A stretch of 64,000 nucleotides of DNA, taken from UBA10364 sp038139395 (GTDB taxonomy: Bacteria; Bacteroidota; Bacteroidia; Flavobacteriales; Schleiferiaceae). Positions 35,861-44,697 of this stretch are shown here, one piece after another (position 1 is the stretch's first letter; every line of letters begins with the position of its first letter). A program made the translations under genes and the position numbers. Where the stretch lies: positions 1 to 64,000 of the forward strand of contig JAYOSU010000003.1 in NCBI GenBank assembly GCA_038139395.1. Direction: 5' to 3'. A model generated the notes under the pieces. The model did no database searches and was not told the origin of the DNA. It worked only from the letters and a program-made list of their open reading frames with translations.

Positions 35861-36130
35861 TTATTTTCTCAATCCTAGTTTCTCAACAATCGCACGATAG
35901 CGAGTGATGTCTGTTTTCTTCAAGTAGTTCAGAAGTTTTCTTCTTTTACCCACTAAGGCGATTAGTGATCGCTCAGTGTTGTGGTCTTTTCTGTTCTGCT
36001 TCAGATGCTCTGTTAAATGAGAGATACGATGGCTGAACAATGCAATCTGCCCTTCTGCAGATCCTGTGTCTGTTGCAGATGCTCCGAATTCAGCGAAGAT
36101 TTCTGCTTTTTTTTCTTTTGTTAGGTACAT
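35861..36130 (-). CDS. rpsO: 30S ribosomal protein S15
   Basis: An 89-residue primary 16S rRNA binding protein. GSAEGQIALFSHRISHLTEHLK and HNTERSLIALVGKRRKLLNYL are the conserved helix-loop-helix. The start is MYLTKEKKAEIFAEFG. It is followed by the hairpin and pnp; the conserved rpsO-pnp pairing is intact. Confidence 0.98.
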   Translation of the reverse strand: MYLTKEKKAEIFAEFGASATDTGSAEGQIALFSHRISHLTEHLKQNRKDHNTERSLIALVGKRRKLLNYLKKTDITRYRAIVEKLGLRK

Positions 36131-36171
36131 ACCAAAATCACATTTAGATGTTTGTAATGCTTATCAGGGTG

Positions 36172-36179
36172 CAAAGATA
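36172..36179 (-). promoter_or_regulatory. -7 promoter box for rpsO-pnp
   Basis: The minus strand reads TATCTTTG, fitting TAnnTTTG, 41 bases before the rpsO ATG. The leader would be about 35 bases, long enough for a small S15 control element, though none is recognisable. Confidence 0.5.
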
Positions 36180-36211
36180 CATAAATAAACTTGGTGAAAA
36201 GTCTACTTACT

Positions 36212-36745
36212 CTAATTATCTGACCAGACTATTTGCGTACCCTTTTCAATGCCCCATTGAGCACTCGTGCCACCTAAAACTTCTAGGACGTATGCCGCAG
36301 GTCCTTCACTTGGCAGGCTCGTAGTATTGAGCGGTTGGGCATTTTCTTGGATACTTACAACATCTCCGTTTGTATTAATATAGATGATGTCCAAACTGAT
36401 CAAGGTATTTTTCATCCAAAAACTTCTTGGAAGATCGCCGCCATCCATGAAGAAAAGCATGGCCATATCCGAACTTACATTTCGTCTATACATCATGCCT
36501 ACTTCAATGCTTTCGGCATTTTTAGCGTATTCAGCTCTGAAAGTAACAACCGTGTCGTTTCCGTTAATAGCATGAACAACGCCATCTTGTCTAAAAGGTG
36601 GCTCATAAGGGGTGTTCGATGGTGCAGTCTTAGTAGAATTTCGTGGAGAACCGCTTTTTCCAATTCCACTGATGACCGATGGGATGATAAATGCTGCTAG
36701 TCCTAATCCTATGATCCAAACAGCATATTTACGCATTGCATTCAT
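36212..36745 (-). CDS. DUF192 family membrane-anchored protein
   Basis: 177 residues. One N-terminal membrane segment (about 7-25) leads into a periplasmic domain matching DUF192 (PF02643): IEVGMMYRRNVSSDMAMLF, RSFWMKNTLISLDIIYIN and YVLEVLGG. The function of the family is unknown; it is often near envelope genes. It overlaps the lgt stop by ATGA, so it is coupled to lgt. Confidence 0.88.
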   Translation of the reverse strand: MNAMRKYAVWIIGLGLAAFIIPSVISGIGKSGSPRNSTKTAPSNTPYEPPFRQDGVVHAINGNDTVVTFRAEYAKNAESIEVGMMYRRNVSSDMAMLFFMDGGDLPRSFWMKNTLISLDIIYINTNGDVVSIQENAQPLNTTSLPSEGPAAYVLEVLGGTSAQWGIEKGTQIVWSDN

Positions 36746-37806
36746 GAGTTATGTTCTTTTGAGGTTAGCATCAAATAAAATCCTGAAATCACCAAAGGAA
36801 TACTTAACCATTGACCCATGTTCAAGGACATGGATGTTTCAAAACTGACTTGAATTTCTTTGTAGTATTCTACGAAAAACCGGAAACCAAACACTCCAAT
36901 TAAAAAGGCGCCAAAAATGAAACCTCTTCTATTTTTTGCATTCGTTTTTAGGTACAGAAAGGCTAGAATCACGAAAATTAACCAATATGCGGCGGCTTCA
37001 AATAGCTGAGTAGGATACCTAGGAACACCAAGTACATTTATGCTCGCAAAGGCACCATTTTCATCGGTGTAGACTTCAGCTGTTGCATCTGGAAAGGGTA
37101 AAATATTAGCATCGTCTTTGGAGGTTGCATTCAAGATTCTAGCCAGGTAATTATTCACGTACTCACCAGTTTGATTTTCATTCAGTCCAAAAAACCTAAA
37201 TTGAGCTTCAAGAACAGGATAATTTAGACTGTCTGTAGTGAAAACAGTTCCAGTTTCATCAAAGGTTAATGATTTAACATTTTCACCGTAGCCTCTCTCA
37301 ATAGACGCTCTACCAGCTTCTACGAAGACAGTTTCAACCGAACTATTGGCTGGTGCACCGTAAATCTCGCTGTTAAACCAGTTGCCCATTCGGATGAACC
37401 CGCCCGCCAATGCAACAACAATTACGATTCGGTCTAGCGTCCATATAGGGTGTTTTTTCGCAATGCGTTTCGACCACCATATCATGGCAAGAACTATGGA
37501 TATTGCGGCTCCGTGTGAGGCTAATCCACCCTTCCATACCATTAAGATTTCACCAAGATGATTTTTGTAATACCCCCAATCGTAGAAAAACACATGTCCA
37601 AGTCGTGCTCCTATAATTGTTGCTCCAACCATCCAATACACCAAACTGTCCATGAGTTTGGGGTTTACATTTTCCTTCTTGAAAACATATTGCATCCCGT
37701 ATTGACCTAAAACGAATGAAATGATGAACATTAAGGAGTAAAACCTCAATTCAAAACCTGCTATAGCAATGTGATTTGGGAAATCCCAGAGGATAGTTGC
37801 AATCAT
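36742..37806 (-). CDS. lgt: Prolipoprotein diacylglyceryl transferase
   Basis: A 354-residue inner-membrane enzyme that moves diacylglycerol from phosphatidylglycerol to the lipobox Cys of prelipoproteins. Seven membrane segments are visible; VWKGGLASHGAA and FIRMGNWFNSEIYG are the signature loops. An insert of about 90 residues sits between the fourth and fifth segments (about 175-265), longer than in proteobacterial Lgt, as I recall for Bacteroidota. ATG 37806 is chosen, eight bases after the preceding gene's stop. Many lipoproteins in this window depend on it. Confidence 0.94.
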   Translation of the reverse strand: MIATILWDFPNHIAIAGFELRFYSLMFIISFVLGQYGMQYVFKKENVNPKLMDSLVYWMVGATIIGARLGHVFFYDWGYYKNHLGEILMVWKGGLASHGAAISIVLAMIWWSKRIAKKHPIWTLDRIVIVVALAGGFIRMGNWFNSEIYGAPANSSVETVFVEAGRASIERGYGENVKSLTFDETGTVFTTDSLNYPVLEAQFRFFGLNENQTGEYVNNYLARILNATSKDDANILPFPDATAEVYTDENGAFASINVLGVPRYPTQLFEAAAYWLIFVILAFLYLKTNAKNRRGFIFGAFLIGVFGFRFFVEYYKEIQVSFETSMSLNMGQWLSIPLVISGFYLMLTSKEHNS

Positions 37807-37814
37807 ATATAGTG

Positions 37815-38915
37815 TTATTCTTCCTGCCAATCTACAATAAACAGATTGGTTGCCCTGCCACCCCCGTTATTTCTATTGGAGGCAAAAACAAGTTTTTTAC
37901 CGTCAGGCGAAAACATAGGGAATGAATCAAACGCCTTATCGAATGAGATTTGTTCTAGGTTTGAGCCGTCGGTATTGATCATAAAGAGGTTAAAAGGAAA
38001 GCCTTTTTCACTATGGTGATTGGAAGAAAAAACTATTTTGTTTCCACTCGGATGATAAAATGGTGCCCAGTTTGCCTGGCCTAATGAAGTAATTTGCGTG
38101 AGTTCTGTGCCGTCTATGTTACAAGTGTAGATTTCCATACTTGTAGGTTCTACTAAACCTTTTTGAAGTAACCCCTTGTATTTATCCACTTCTTCTTTTG
38201 TTGTTGGTCGAGAACTTCTAAAAACGAGCTTTTTTGAGTCAGGACTGAAAAAAGCTCCACCATCGTACCCTAATCCTGAAGTAACTTGTTTTATGTTGGA
38301 TCCGTCAATATCGCAAACGTATAATTCCAAATCTCCGGAACGTGTGGAAGTAAATACGATATGCTCACCATTGGGGCTAACGGTTGCTTCTGCATCGTAA
38401 CCAGGACCACTAATTAAAGTATCAATTAGATTACCCTTGAGGTCACTGACATAGATATCAAAATCCTCATAAATTGGCCAAACATAAGCGCCGCCCTCCC
38501 CACGTTCGGGTACGGCAGGGCACGCACTATCTCCAGTGAACGTTGAAGCGTATAGAATAGTAGTGTCTCCCGGAAGAAAATAGGCACAGGTGGTTCTGCC
38601 CAATCCATTTGAAATCATTTGGGGTTCTTGTTCTAAAATGGTGTCTAAATCCCAATTGAAAGCATAGATTTGGTCACATTGATTGCCCCATTTTTCCGCA
38701 TTACTTTGAAAGGTGAGTGCAGTGCCGTCAAAGCTGAAATAAGCTTCAGCGTTATCGCCTCCATCTGTGAGCTGCCTTATGTTTTTAAAGTAGTCCTCAC
38801 CTTGGTAGTAAAGTTCACTGACCCAGGTAGCTCCGCTTGAAGCATCTGATTCTTTCTGGTTGTTGCAAGCCACTAACACCAGTATGGATGTAAAGAGTAT
38901 GATATTTTTTGTCAT
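37815..38915 (-). CDS. Lipoprotein with TolB-like PD40 beta-propeller
   Basis: 366 residues. A lipoprotein signal (ILVLVACNN) precedes a beta-propeller built of WD40-like PD40 repeats. Repeated DG-S/P-DGKKLVF-like blades are visible: FSPDSKKLVFRSSR, HPSGNKIVFSSNH, FSPDGKKLVFASNR and SPNGEHIVFTSTR. It resembles the C-terminal part of TolB but is not TolB, and no pal/tolR genes are near. The partner is unknown. Between yidD and lgt with gaps of 2 and 8 bases. Confidence 0.85.
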   Translation of the reverse strand: MTKNIILFTSILVLVACNNQKESDASSGATWVSELYYQGEDYFKNIRQLTDGGDNAEAYFSFDGTALTFQSNAEKWGNQCDQIYAFNWDLDTILEQEPQMISNGLGRTTCAYFLPGDTTILYASTFTGDSACPAVPERGEGGAYVWPIYEDFDIYVSDLKGNLIDTLISGPGYDAEATVSPNGEHIVFTSTRSGDLELYVCDIDGSNIKQVTSGLGYDGGAFFSPDSKKLVFRSSRPTTKEEVDKYKGLLQKGLVEPTSMEIYTCNIDGTELTQITSLGQANWAPFYHPSGNKIVFSSNHHSEKGFPFNLFMINTDGSNLEQISFDKAFDSFPMFSPDGKKLVFASNRNNGGGRATNLFIVDWQEE

Positions 38916-38917
38916 GA

Positions 38918-39187
38918 TTAAGGGGTATTGTCTTTAAGTTGTTGTTCTAAATCGCTATCTGGAACCGGGTCCCATCCGTGACCGCCCCAAGGGTGGCATG
39001 AGGCTATTCGTTTAATGGATAAAGCAAACCCTTTAAAAGGTCCGTGCAGCTTTACAGCCTCTTGGGCATAGGCACTGCAGGTTGGTGTATAACGACAAGA
39101 TGCTCCGGTAAGTGGAGATATGAACTTCCTATATACCCAGATTATGAGTAATAAAGGGAAACCAAATATGTTTGAAAGTAACTTCAA
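38918..39187 (-). CDS. yidD: Membrane protein insertion efficiency factor YidD
   Basis: An 89-residue small protein with an N-terminal hydrophobic helix and the highly conserved GASCRYTPTCSAYA and HPWGGHGWDPVP. In other bacteria it aids YidC-dependent membrane insertion and lies by rpmH-rnpA-yidC; here it sits in a cysS-yidD-lgt run instead. Two bases separate it from each neighbour. Confidence 0.94.
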   Translation of the reverse strand: MKLLSNIFGFPLLLIIWVYRKFISPLTGASCRYTPTCSAYAQEAVKLHGPFKGFALSIKRIASCHPWGGHGWDPVPDSDLEQQLKDNTP

Positions 39188-39189
39188 CT

Positions 39190-40671
39190 TTAGATTTCGT
39201 AAGAGGTCCCGTTAGCTCCATCCTTCAATTTAATTCCTGCAGCTGCCAATTGATCCCGGATGATATCTGCAGTATTCCAATCTTTATTTTCTCTAGCCTT
39301 GGCACGCAAAGTAATAACAAGGTCCATTGCTTTGTCTAGGGCGTCACTCTGCGAGCTTCCTTGTTCATCTACTTGTAGGCCAAGAATATCAAAAATGAAG
39401 GCATCCATTTTTTGTACGAATAAATCCAAATCGGACTGTACTAGTGGGATATGATTCTCACTTTGGTTTATCATTTTAATAGCTTCAAATAGATGTGAAA
39501 TCAATATTGGGCTATTGAAATTATCGCTTAAACTGAGGTAACATTTATCCAGCCAGGACTGAAGATTCCAAGTACTTTCTTTTGAAGCCGAAAGCCCTTG
39601 TAGTTTGACCCATGCACTCATTAACTTTTGATGTCCCTTCTCCGCGGCGAGCAAGGCATCATTTGAAAAATCTAAGACACTGCTATAGTGCGCTTGCATC
39701 ATAAAAAATCGTACCACGGAAGGGTTAAATCCTTTGACTAATAATGGACTGTCACCATTGAATAATTCACTCGGGAGTATGGTATTTCCTGTGCTTTTGC
39801 TCATTCGTTTTCCATTAAGCGTCAGCATATTGGCATGCATCCAATACTTAGCGCCTTTCTTTCCGTTTGTTGCTACATTCTGTGCAATTTCACATTCATG
39901 ATGTGGGAATTTGAGATCCATTCCGCCCCCGTGAATATCAAACTCCTCTCCAAGATACTTGGTGCTCATTGCTGAACATTCTAAATGCCAGCCGGGAAAT
40001 CCAATACCCCAAGGAGATGGCCATCTCATTATGTGAGAGGCAGATGCTTTTTTCCAGAGGGCGAAGTCGGCTAAATTTCGTTTTTCATCTTGTCCATCTA
40101 AAGCTCTCGAGCCTGCTTGAAGCTCATCCATTTTACGGCCGGAAAGTTCACCGTAAGTGCCTCCATCATGGTTGTAAGCATTGACATCAAAGTAAACAGA
40201 ACCGTTACTTTCATAGGCCCATCCGCTATTGATTATGGCCTGAATCATTTCAATTTGCTCTACTATGTGTCCTGTAGCTGTAGGCTCTATGGATGGAGGT
40301 AGCGCATTGAGCTGATGCATGACCTTATGAAAATCAACAGTATAACGTTGTACGATTTCCATAGGTTCGAGCTCTTCGAGCCGGGCTTTCTTCGCAATTT
40401 TATCTTCTCCTTCGTCTGCATCATTTTCTAAATGACCTGCATCCGTTATATTACGAACATAACGGACTTTATAACCTAAGTGGGAGAGGTACCTAAATAT
40501 GAAGTCAAATGAAGTAAAGGTTCGCGCGTTACCTAGATGCACATTTGAGTAAACAGTTGGACCACAAACATACATACCCACTCTTCCTTCACTCACTGGA
40601 GTCAATAGTTCTTTTGAGCGACGCAAGCTGTCTTCAATATGTACGGGATATCGCTTATACAATGGGTCCAT
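39190..40671 (-). CDS. cysS: Cysteinyl-tRNA synthetase
   Basis: A 493-residue class Ia synthetase. Zinc ligand C36 in YVCGPTVY; HIGH motif as HLGN (45-48); GWHLECSAM and HHECEIAQ provide the other zinc ligands; KMSKS as GKRMSKSTGN. The anticodon-binding C-terminal helical domain (DALDKAMDLVITLRAKAR) is complete. It starts inside the folE stop (TAATG, one shared base), so it is coupled to folE. Confidence 0.97.
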   Translation of the reverse strand: MDPLYKRYPVHIEDSLRRSKELLTPVSEGRVGMYVCGPTVYSNVHLGNARTFTSFDFIFRYLSHLGYKVRYVRNITDAGHLENDADEGEDKIAKKARLEELEPMEIVQRYTVDFHKVMHQLNALPPSIEPTATGHIVEQIEMIQAIINSGWAYESNGSVYFDVNAYNHDGGTYGELSGRKMDELQAGSRALDGQDEKRNLADFALWKKASASHIMRWPSPWGIGFPGWHLECSAMSTKYLGEEFDIHGGGMDLKFPHHECEIAQNVATNGKKGAKYWMHANMLTLNGKRMSKSTGNTILPSELFNGDSPLLVKGFNPSVVRFFMMQAHYSSVLDFSNDALLAAEKGHQKLMSAWVKLQGLSASKESTWNLQSWLDKCYLSLSDNFNSPILISHLFEAIKMINQSENHIPLVQSDLDLFVQKMDAFIFDILGLQVDEQGSSQSDALDKAMDLVITLRAKARENKDWNTADIIRDQLAAAGIKLKDGANGTSYEI

Positions 40672-41354
40672 TAGGCACCGAAGTCGGTCTTTAAATTGAT
40701 GTAATTCAAGAATTCCTTTTTCTTGGTTTCTTCTTTAAAAACTCCTCCAAATTCCGCCGTTACCGTGGAACTCTCAATGTCTCGTATGCCTCTGGAATTA
40801 ACACAAAGGTGCTTAGCATCAATCACGCACGCCACATCTTCAGTATCCAAAACTTCTTGAAGGGCCAAAACTACTTGTCTAGTTAGACGCTCTTGCACTT
40901 GAGGACGTTTAGCATAATAGTCTACTATTCGATTCATTTTGCTCAGGCCAACCACTTTGCCTTTTGAAATGTAAGCGACATGTGCCCGACCTATAATCGG
41001 AAGAAGGTGATGCTCACAGGTTGAATACACCACAATATTTTTCTCCACAAGCATCTCATCATACCTGTAATTATTTTCAAAGGTACTCATGCTTGGCTTG
41101 CGCTTGGGATGTAAGCCCCCAAATGCTTCATTAACGTAAAGCTTAGCTACTCGATTAGGTGTGCCTTGAATACTGTCATCCGTTAAATCCATTCCTAAGG
41201 TTTCTAAAATTCCCCTGACATGATTGGAAATAATCTCAATTTTCTCTTCATCACTTTTTTCAAACGCATCAGCACGTAAAGGTGTGGTAGCGGAGAAGCT
41301 TTCGTGAGCATCGCCTATGGCTTCAAAAAGTATTTCATCTAAGTTACTAGGCAT
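40671..41354 (-). CDS. folE: GTP cyclohydrolase I
   Basis: 227 residues. It makes 7,8-dihydroneopterin triphosphate, the entry to folate. Zinc ligands C113, H116 and C184 are present in YSTCEHHLLPI and KHLCVNSRGI. GLSKMNRIVDYYAKRPQVQE is the family core. It is the first gene of folE-cysS-yidD-PD40-lgt-DUF192, which are all within 10 bases of one another. Confidence 0.97.
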   Translation of the reverse strand: MPSNLDEILFEAIGDAHESFSATTPLRADAFEKSDEEKIEIISNHVRGILETLGMDLTDDSIQGTPNRVAKLYVNEAFGGLHPKRKPSMSTFENNYRYDEMLVEKNIVVYSTCEHHLLPIIGRAHVAYISKGKVVGLSKMNRIVDYYAKRPQVQERLTRQVVLALQEVLDTEDVACVIDAKHLCVNSRGIRDIESSTVTAEFGGVFKEETKKKEFLNYINLKTDFGA

Positions 41355-41378
41355 AAATAACCGGTTAATTTAGGGGCG

Positions 41379-41386
41379 CAAAGTTA
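41379..41386 (-). promoter_or_regulatory. Candidate -7 box for folE operon
   Basis: The minus strand reads TAACTTTG, fitting TAnnTTTG, 24 bases before the folE ATG. Its upstream part lies within the end of the neighbouring propeller gene; the -33 element is not clear. Confidence 0.45.
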
Positions 41387-41392
41387 CATGAA

Positions 41393-44300
41393 TCAATCCC
41401 AATATGGAACTCCTTGGCTCTGTGCTTTTTCTTCTAATTCGTCAATCTGCTCCTCAATCGATTCTAGAGCCATTGCGGCATCTTTTATCATTGCCTGAGC
41501 ATCTTCTAACATATTTTTCATAGAACCCGTTGGGGCACCTCTATGGTTCCATGCTCCCCATGCAAGAATACCCACTACATCCCCTAGGGATGGAACCGTT
41601 TCCATTTCACGTTTGGTACGAGAAGGATCTCCGTTCAGAAGTAGGCTTAGCTCTTTCAATTTGACGTCAATGCCCCTTGTAGCCTGCAAATCTGTTGTTG
41701 AAGCTCCCACGGTGTTTCTAAAGCCAGCACGTAATTCGTTTAGCTCGTCCTTTAATTCGTTAAATTCATATTCGATGCGATTTGCCTCCGCATAGACTTC
41801 ATCAATCTTAGCATTGAATTCGTAGTCAATCTCCTCGTAGTTATACAAATGATTTACCTCAAATTCATGATCTGAAATCAATTCTTTAAGTTCTCCATTA
41901 GTTGAGCGCATTACAGATATATGATACGTTCCGGGCTTTACAAAGGTTGTCGTACTAGGATTTGTTTTTGGCTCTCCATTAGAATTAATACTAGCCTTAC
42001 TGCTGTATTTAGCGTTCCATGTAAACCGCTCTATACCTTTAAAGTCGCCCCGAGTAAAACGCGCGACTTCTGATCCTTGGTCGTCTTTAATGGTATACAA
42101 TAAGTACGGTGTTTCCTCCCAGTCTTCTGCGCGCAATTGCTCCATAGTAGGGTAGTGGGGTAATTCATTATTCGCCTCTGGACGTGCATCTTTAACTCTT
42201 GTTGCTCCTTCTGCTAGGTGAAGTTGAAAGGTTACACCCATGGGTGGATTTTTTGAACGATAGTGCTGTCCGCCTTTATAACCCATACCGCCAATGTTGG
42301 CTCTTTGGAATAATAGGCCAGGTTTGGTTGAAAAGAATGCAGCTTCTTGCTCTAAGACATAATTAAGCTCTCTCAAAGGGGAATAATTATCTAAAACATA
42401 AAACCCTCTTCCAAAAGTTGCTAATACTAGATCATTTTCTCTTTCTTGAATGGCGATGTCCTTGACTGCAATAGTTGGTAGACCACCCTTTAGTTGTGCC
42501 CAGTTTTCTCCGCCGTTTAGCGTGAAAAATAATCCAAATTCGGTACCTGCGAATAGCAGGTCTGGATTAATTGGATCTTCTACTAAGGAATAGACTGTTC
42601 CGCGATTAGGTAAATCGCTAGCAATGCCCTCCCAGCTTTTTCCGCCATTGGCGCTTTTATAAATGTAGGGCTTAAAATCACCATTTTTATGATTGTTGAA
42701 CACCACATAAACAAGGTCTTTCTGGTGTGAAGAAAGCACAATGTCTTGAACATAAACAAGAGGAAGACTCAACGACCCCACTTTTGTTTTTGGCAATTCA
42801 GTGAAGTTTTTGATACTCGACCAGGTTTTTCCATCGTCGCTTGTTTTCCAAACTAAACCATCGTCCGTTCCGGCCCAAAGCTCACCAGAATTGTTCGGGT
42901 GCTCTCTCAAGGTTACAATATTGCCGTAAATAGAGGTGCTTTTGTGAAGTGCAATAGCCTCTGGGCCCCAGTATCTATCCATAATCGGCAAAGTATTACG
43001 GTCTATTTGACGGGATAAATCTTCAGAAATGACTTGCCAAGATCCGCCACGATCCTCTGATTTGAAGACTTTATTTGCCGCAAAGTAAATGGTCTTTTTG
43101 GCATGCTTGCTTGTGAGTAGAGGCGCGTCCCAATTCCAGCGGTATGCAGGTTCTTTATATCTAGGTTGCGGCTGTATGGGTGTTTTTTCTCCAGTTCGCT
43201 TGTTAAACCTGACTAGCCAGCCATATTGTGCTTGTGCATAAACAATGTTTGGGTCTTCAGGATCAGTGGCACTTTCAAAACCGTCGCCTCCATTGGTTAC
43301 AAACCAATCACTATTAATAATTCCTCTTCTATTGATGGTTTGAGAAGGTCCGCCTAAGGAGTTGTTGTCTTGAGTTCCTCCATACACATTGTAGAATGGC
43401 CAATCATTATCGACTGCAACTCGATAAAACTGAATCGTTGGAAGGTTTGCGCGCCAATTCCAATTAGCCATTTCATCCCAGGTCTCATAAAGACCTCCAT
43501 CCGTTCCGATTAGCATGTGTTTGGTGTTTGTTGGATCAATCCACAAGCAATGGTTATCTACATGTTTCAATTTCTTTGGTATGCGATTAAAGTTTTTACC
43601 GCCATCGTTGCTTACGTGAGCGTAGGTATCCATGCTGTAAACTGTACTTTCCTTAGTTGGATGCGCTATGAGTTCAACATAGTAATTACCACTTGTTTCA
43701 TGCCCACTTTGCTTGCTCCAACTTTCTCCGCGATCAGTACTCTTGTACATTCCATGACCTTCAACTGTAGCATAAAGAATGTCTGGATTTGCTGGACTAA
43801 TATCCATACCAATTCGGCCAACATTGCCACTAGGGAATCCGCCACCTACTTTATTCCAATTTTGTCCTCCATCAATACTTTTATAGAGCGCACTTTCAGG
43901 GCCTCCACTTAGATGAGTGTATACGTGTCTTCTTCTTTGATGAGCCGCTGCGTAGAGCACGTTTGGATCTCTAGGGTCCATATGAATTTCATTAAATCCA
44001 GTGTGCTCACTAACCTCTAAAATTCTATTCCAATTTTGCCCTCCATCTTTAGACTCATAAATCCCTCTGTCGCCGCCTTTTTTCCATAGAGGTCCGTAGG
44101 CTGCCACGTAAACATGGCTCGAATTGGTAGGGTCAATCGCAATCATACCAATATGTTCACTTTCTTTAAGCCCAGTGTTTGTCCAGGATTTGCCCCCATC
44201 TCTACTAACATAAACCCCGTCACCGTATGCTACAGATCTTTGATTGTTGTTTTCTCCAGAACCCACCCAAATTGTGTTGGAATTGTTTGGGTCTATTTCA

Positions 44301-44596
44301 ATACAGCCGGTACTGTAGGAATTTTCATTGTCAAAAATTGCTTTCCAGGTTGTTCCGTTATTTGATGTTTTCCAAACGCCGCCTGAAGCCAGTGCTAAGT
44401 AGATTTCAGCACTATTGTTTGGATTGACTGCTAAATCTGCAATTCGCCCAGATGTTGTCGCAGGTCCGATGTCTCTAAATTTAAATGCACTTGTATTGGC
44501 AGTGGTCCAAGAAGGTGCGTCGTCTTTTGATTTTCTCTGGCTGTATCCAGATAATGTGATGGTCAAGGCAAAAAGAAGCGTCCAAAACTTTTGCAT
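41393..44596 (-). CDS. Secreted Asp-box (BNR/sortilin-type) beta-propeller protein
   Basis: 1067 residues with a signal peptide (cleavage near SGYSQ). At least ten Asp-box turns of the S-x-DGG-x-W type are visible, for example SRDGGKSWTN, SKDGGQNWNR, SIDGGQNWNK, STDRGESWSK, SANGGKSWEG and TLNGGENWAQ, so the first 750 residues probably form two sortilin/VPS10-like or sialidase-like propellers. An Ig-like part (about 870-910) and a helical tail with a coiled-coil stretch (about 920-970) follow. Catalytic sialidase residues are not recognisable. There is no typical type IX secretion C-terminal domain. The substrate and partner are unknown. Confidence 0.85.
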   Translation of the reverse strand: MQKFWTLLFALTITLSGYSQRKSKDDAPSWTTANTSAFKFRDIGPATTSGRIADLAVNPNNSAEIYLALASGGVWKTSNNGTTWKAIFDNENSYSTGCIEIDPNNSNTIWVGSGENNNQRSVAYGDGVYVSRDGGKSWTNTGLKESEHIGMIAIDPTNSSHVYVAAYGPLWKKGGDRGIYESKDGGQNWNRILEVSEHTGFNEIHMDPRDPNVLYAAAHQRRRHVYTHLSGGPESALYKSIDGGQNWNKVGGGFPSGNVGRIGMDISPANPDILYATVEGHGMYKSTDRGESWSKQSGHETSGNYYVELIAHPTKESTVYSMDTYAHVSNDGGKNFNRIPKKLKHVDNHCLWIDPTNTKHMLIGTDGGLYETWDEMANWNWRANLPTIQFYRVAVDNDWPFYNVYGGTQDNNSLGGPSQTINRRGIINSDWFVTNGGDGFESATDPEDPNIVYAQAQYGWLVRFNKRTGEKTPIQPQPRYKEPAYRWNWDAPLLTSKHAKKTIYFAANKVFKSEDRGGSWQVISEDLSRQIDRNTLPIMDRYWGPEAIALHKSTSIYGNIVTLREHPNNSGELWAGTDDGLVWKTSDDGKTWSSIKNFTELPKTKVGSLSLPLVYVQDIVLSSHQKDLVYVVFNNHKNGDFKPYIYKSANGGKSWEGIASDLPNRGTVYSLVEDPINPDLLFAGTEFGLFFTLNGGENWAQLKGGLPTIAVKDIAIQERENDLVLATFGRGFYVLDNYSPLRELNYVLEQEAAFFSTKPGLLFQRANIGGMGYKGGQHYRSKNPPMGVTFQLHLAEGATRVKDARPEANNELPHYPTMEQLRAEDWEETPYLLYTIKDDQGSEVARFTRGDFKGIERFTWNAKYSSKASINSNGEPKTNPSTTTFVKPGTYHISVMRSTNGELKELISDHEFEVNHLYNYEEIDYEFNAKIDEVYAEANRIEYEFNELKDELNELRAGFRNTVGASTTDLQATRGIDVKLKELSLLLNGDPSRTKREMETVPSLGDVVGILAWGAWNHRGAPTGSMKNMLEDAQAMIKDAAMALESIEEQIDELEEKAQSQGVPYWD

Positions 44597-44697
44597 AATT
44601 CTGATCTAAGAAGGTTATATGATTCTACAATAAATCAACAGTAGAAATTCGTTTGAGTTTAGGTTGATGCAAATTAAACTAAAACGACTAAAAAACC

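Noticed and set aside
43517..43912. A 131-codon frame opposite the Asp-box protein
   Set aside because: It is a shadow of repeated Asp-box coding on the minus strand.
41393..44596. Calling the Asp-box protein a sialidase
   Set aside because: Asp boxes alone are shared by many propellers, and the arginine triad and Tyr/Glu pair are not recognisable.
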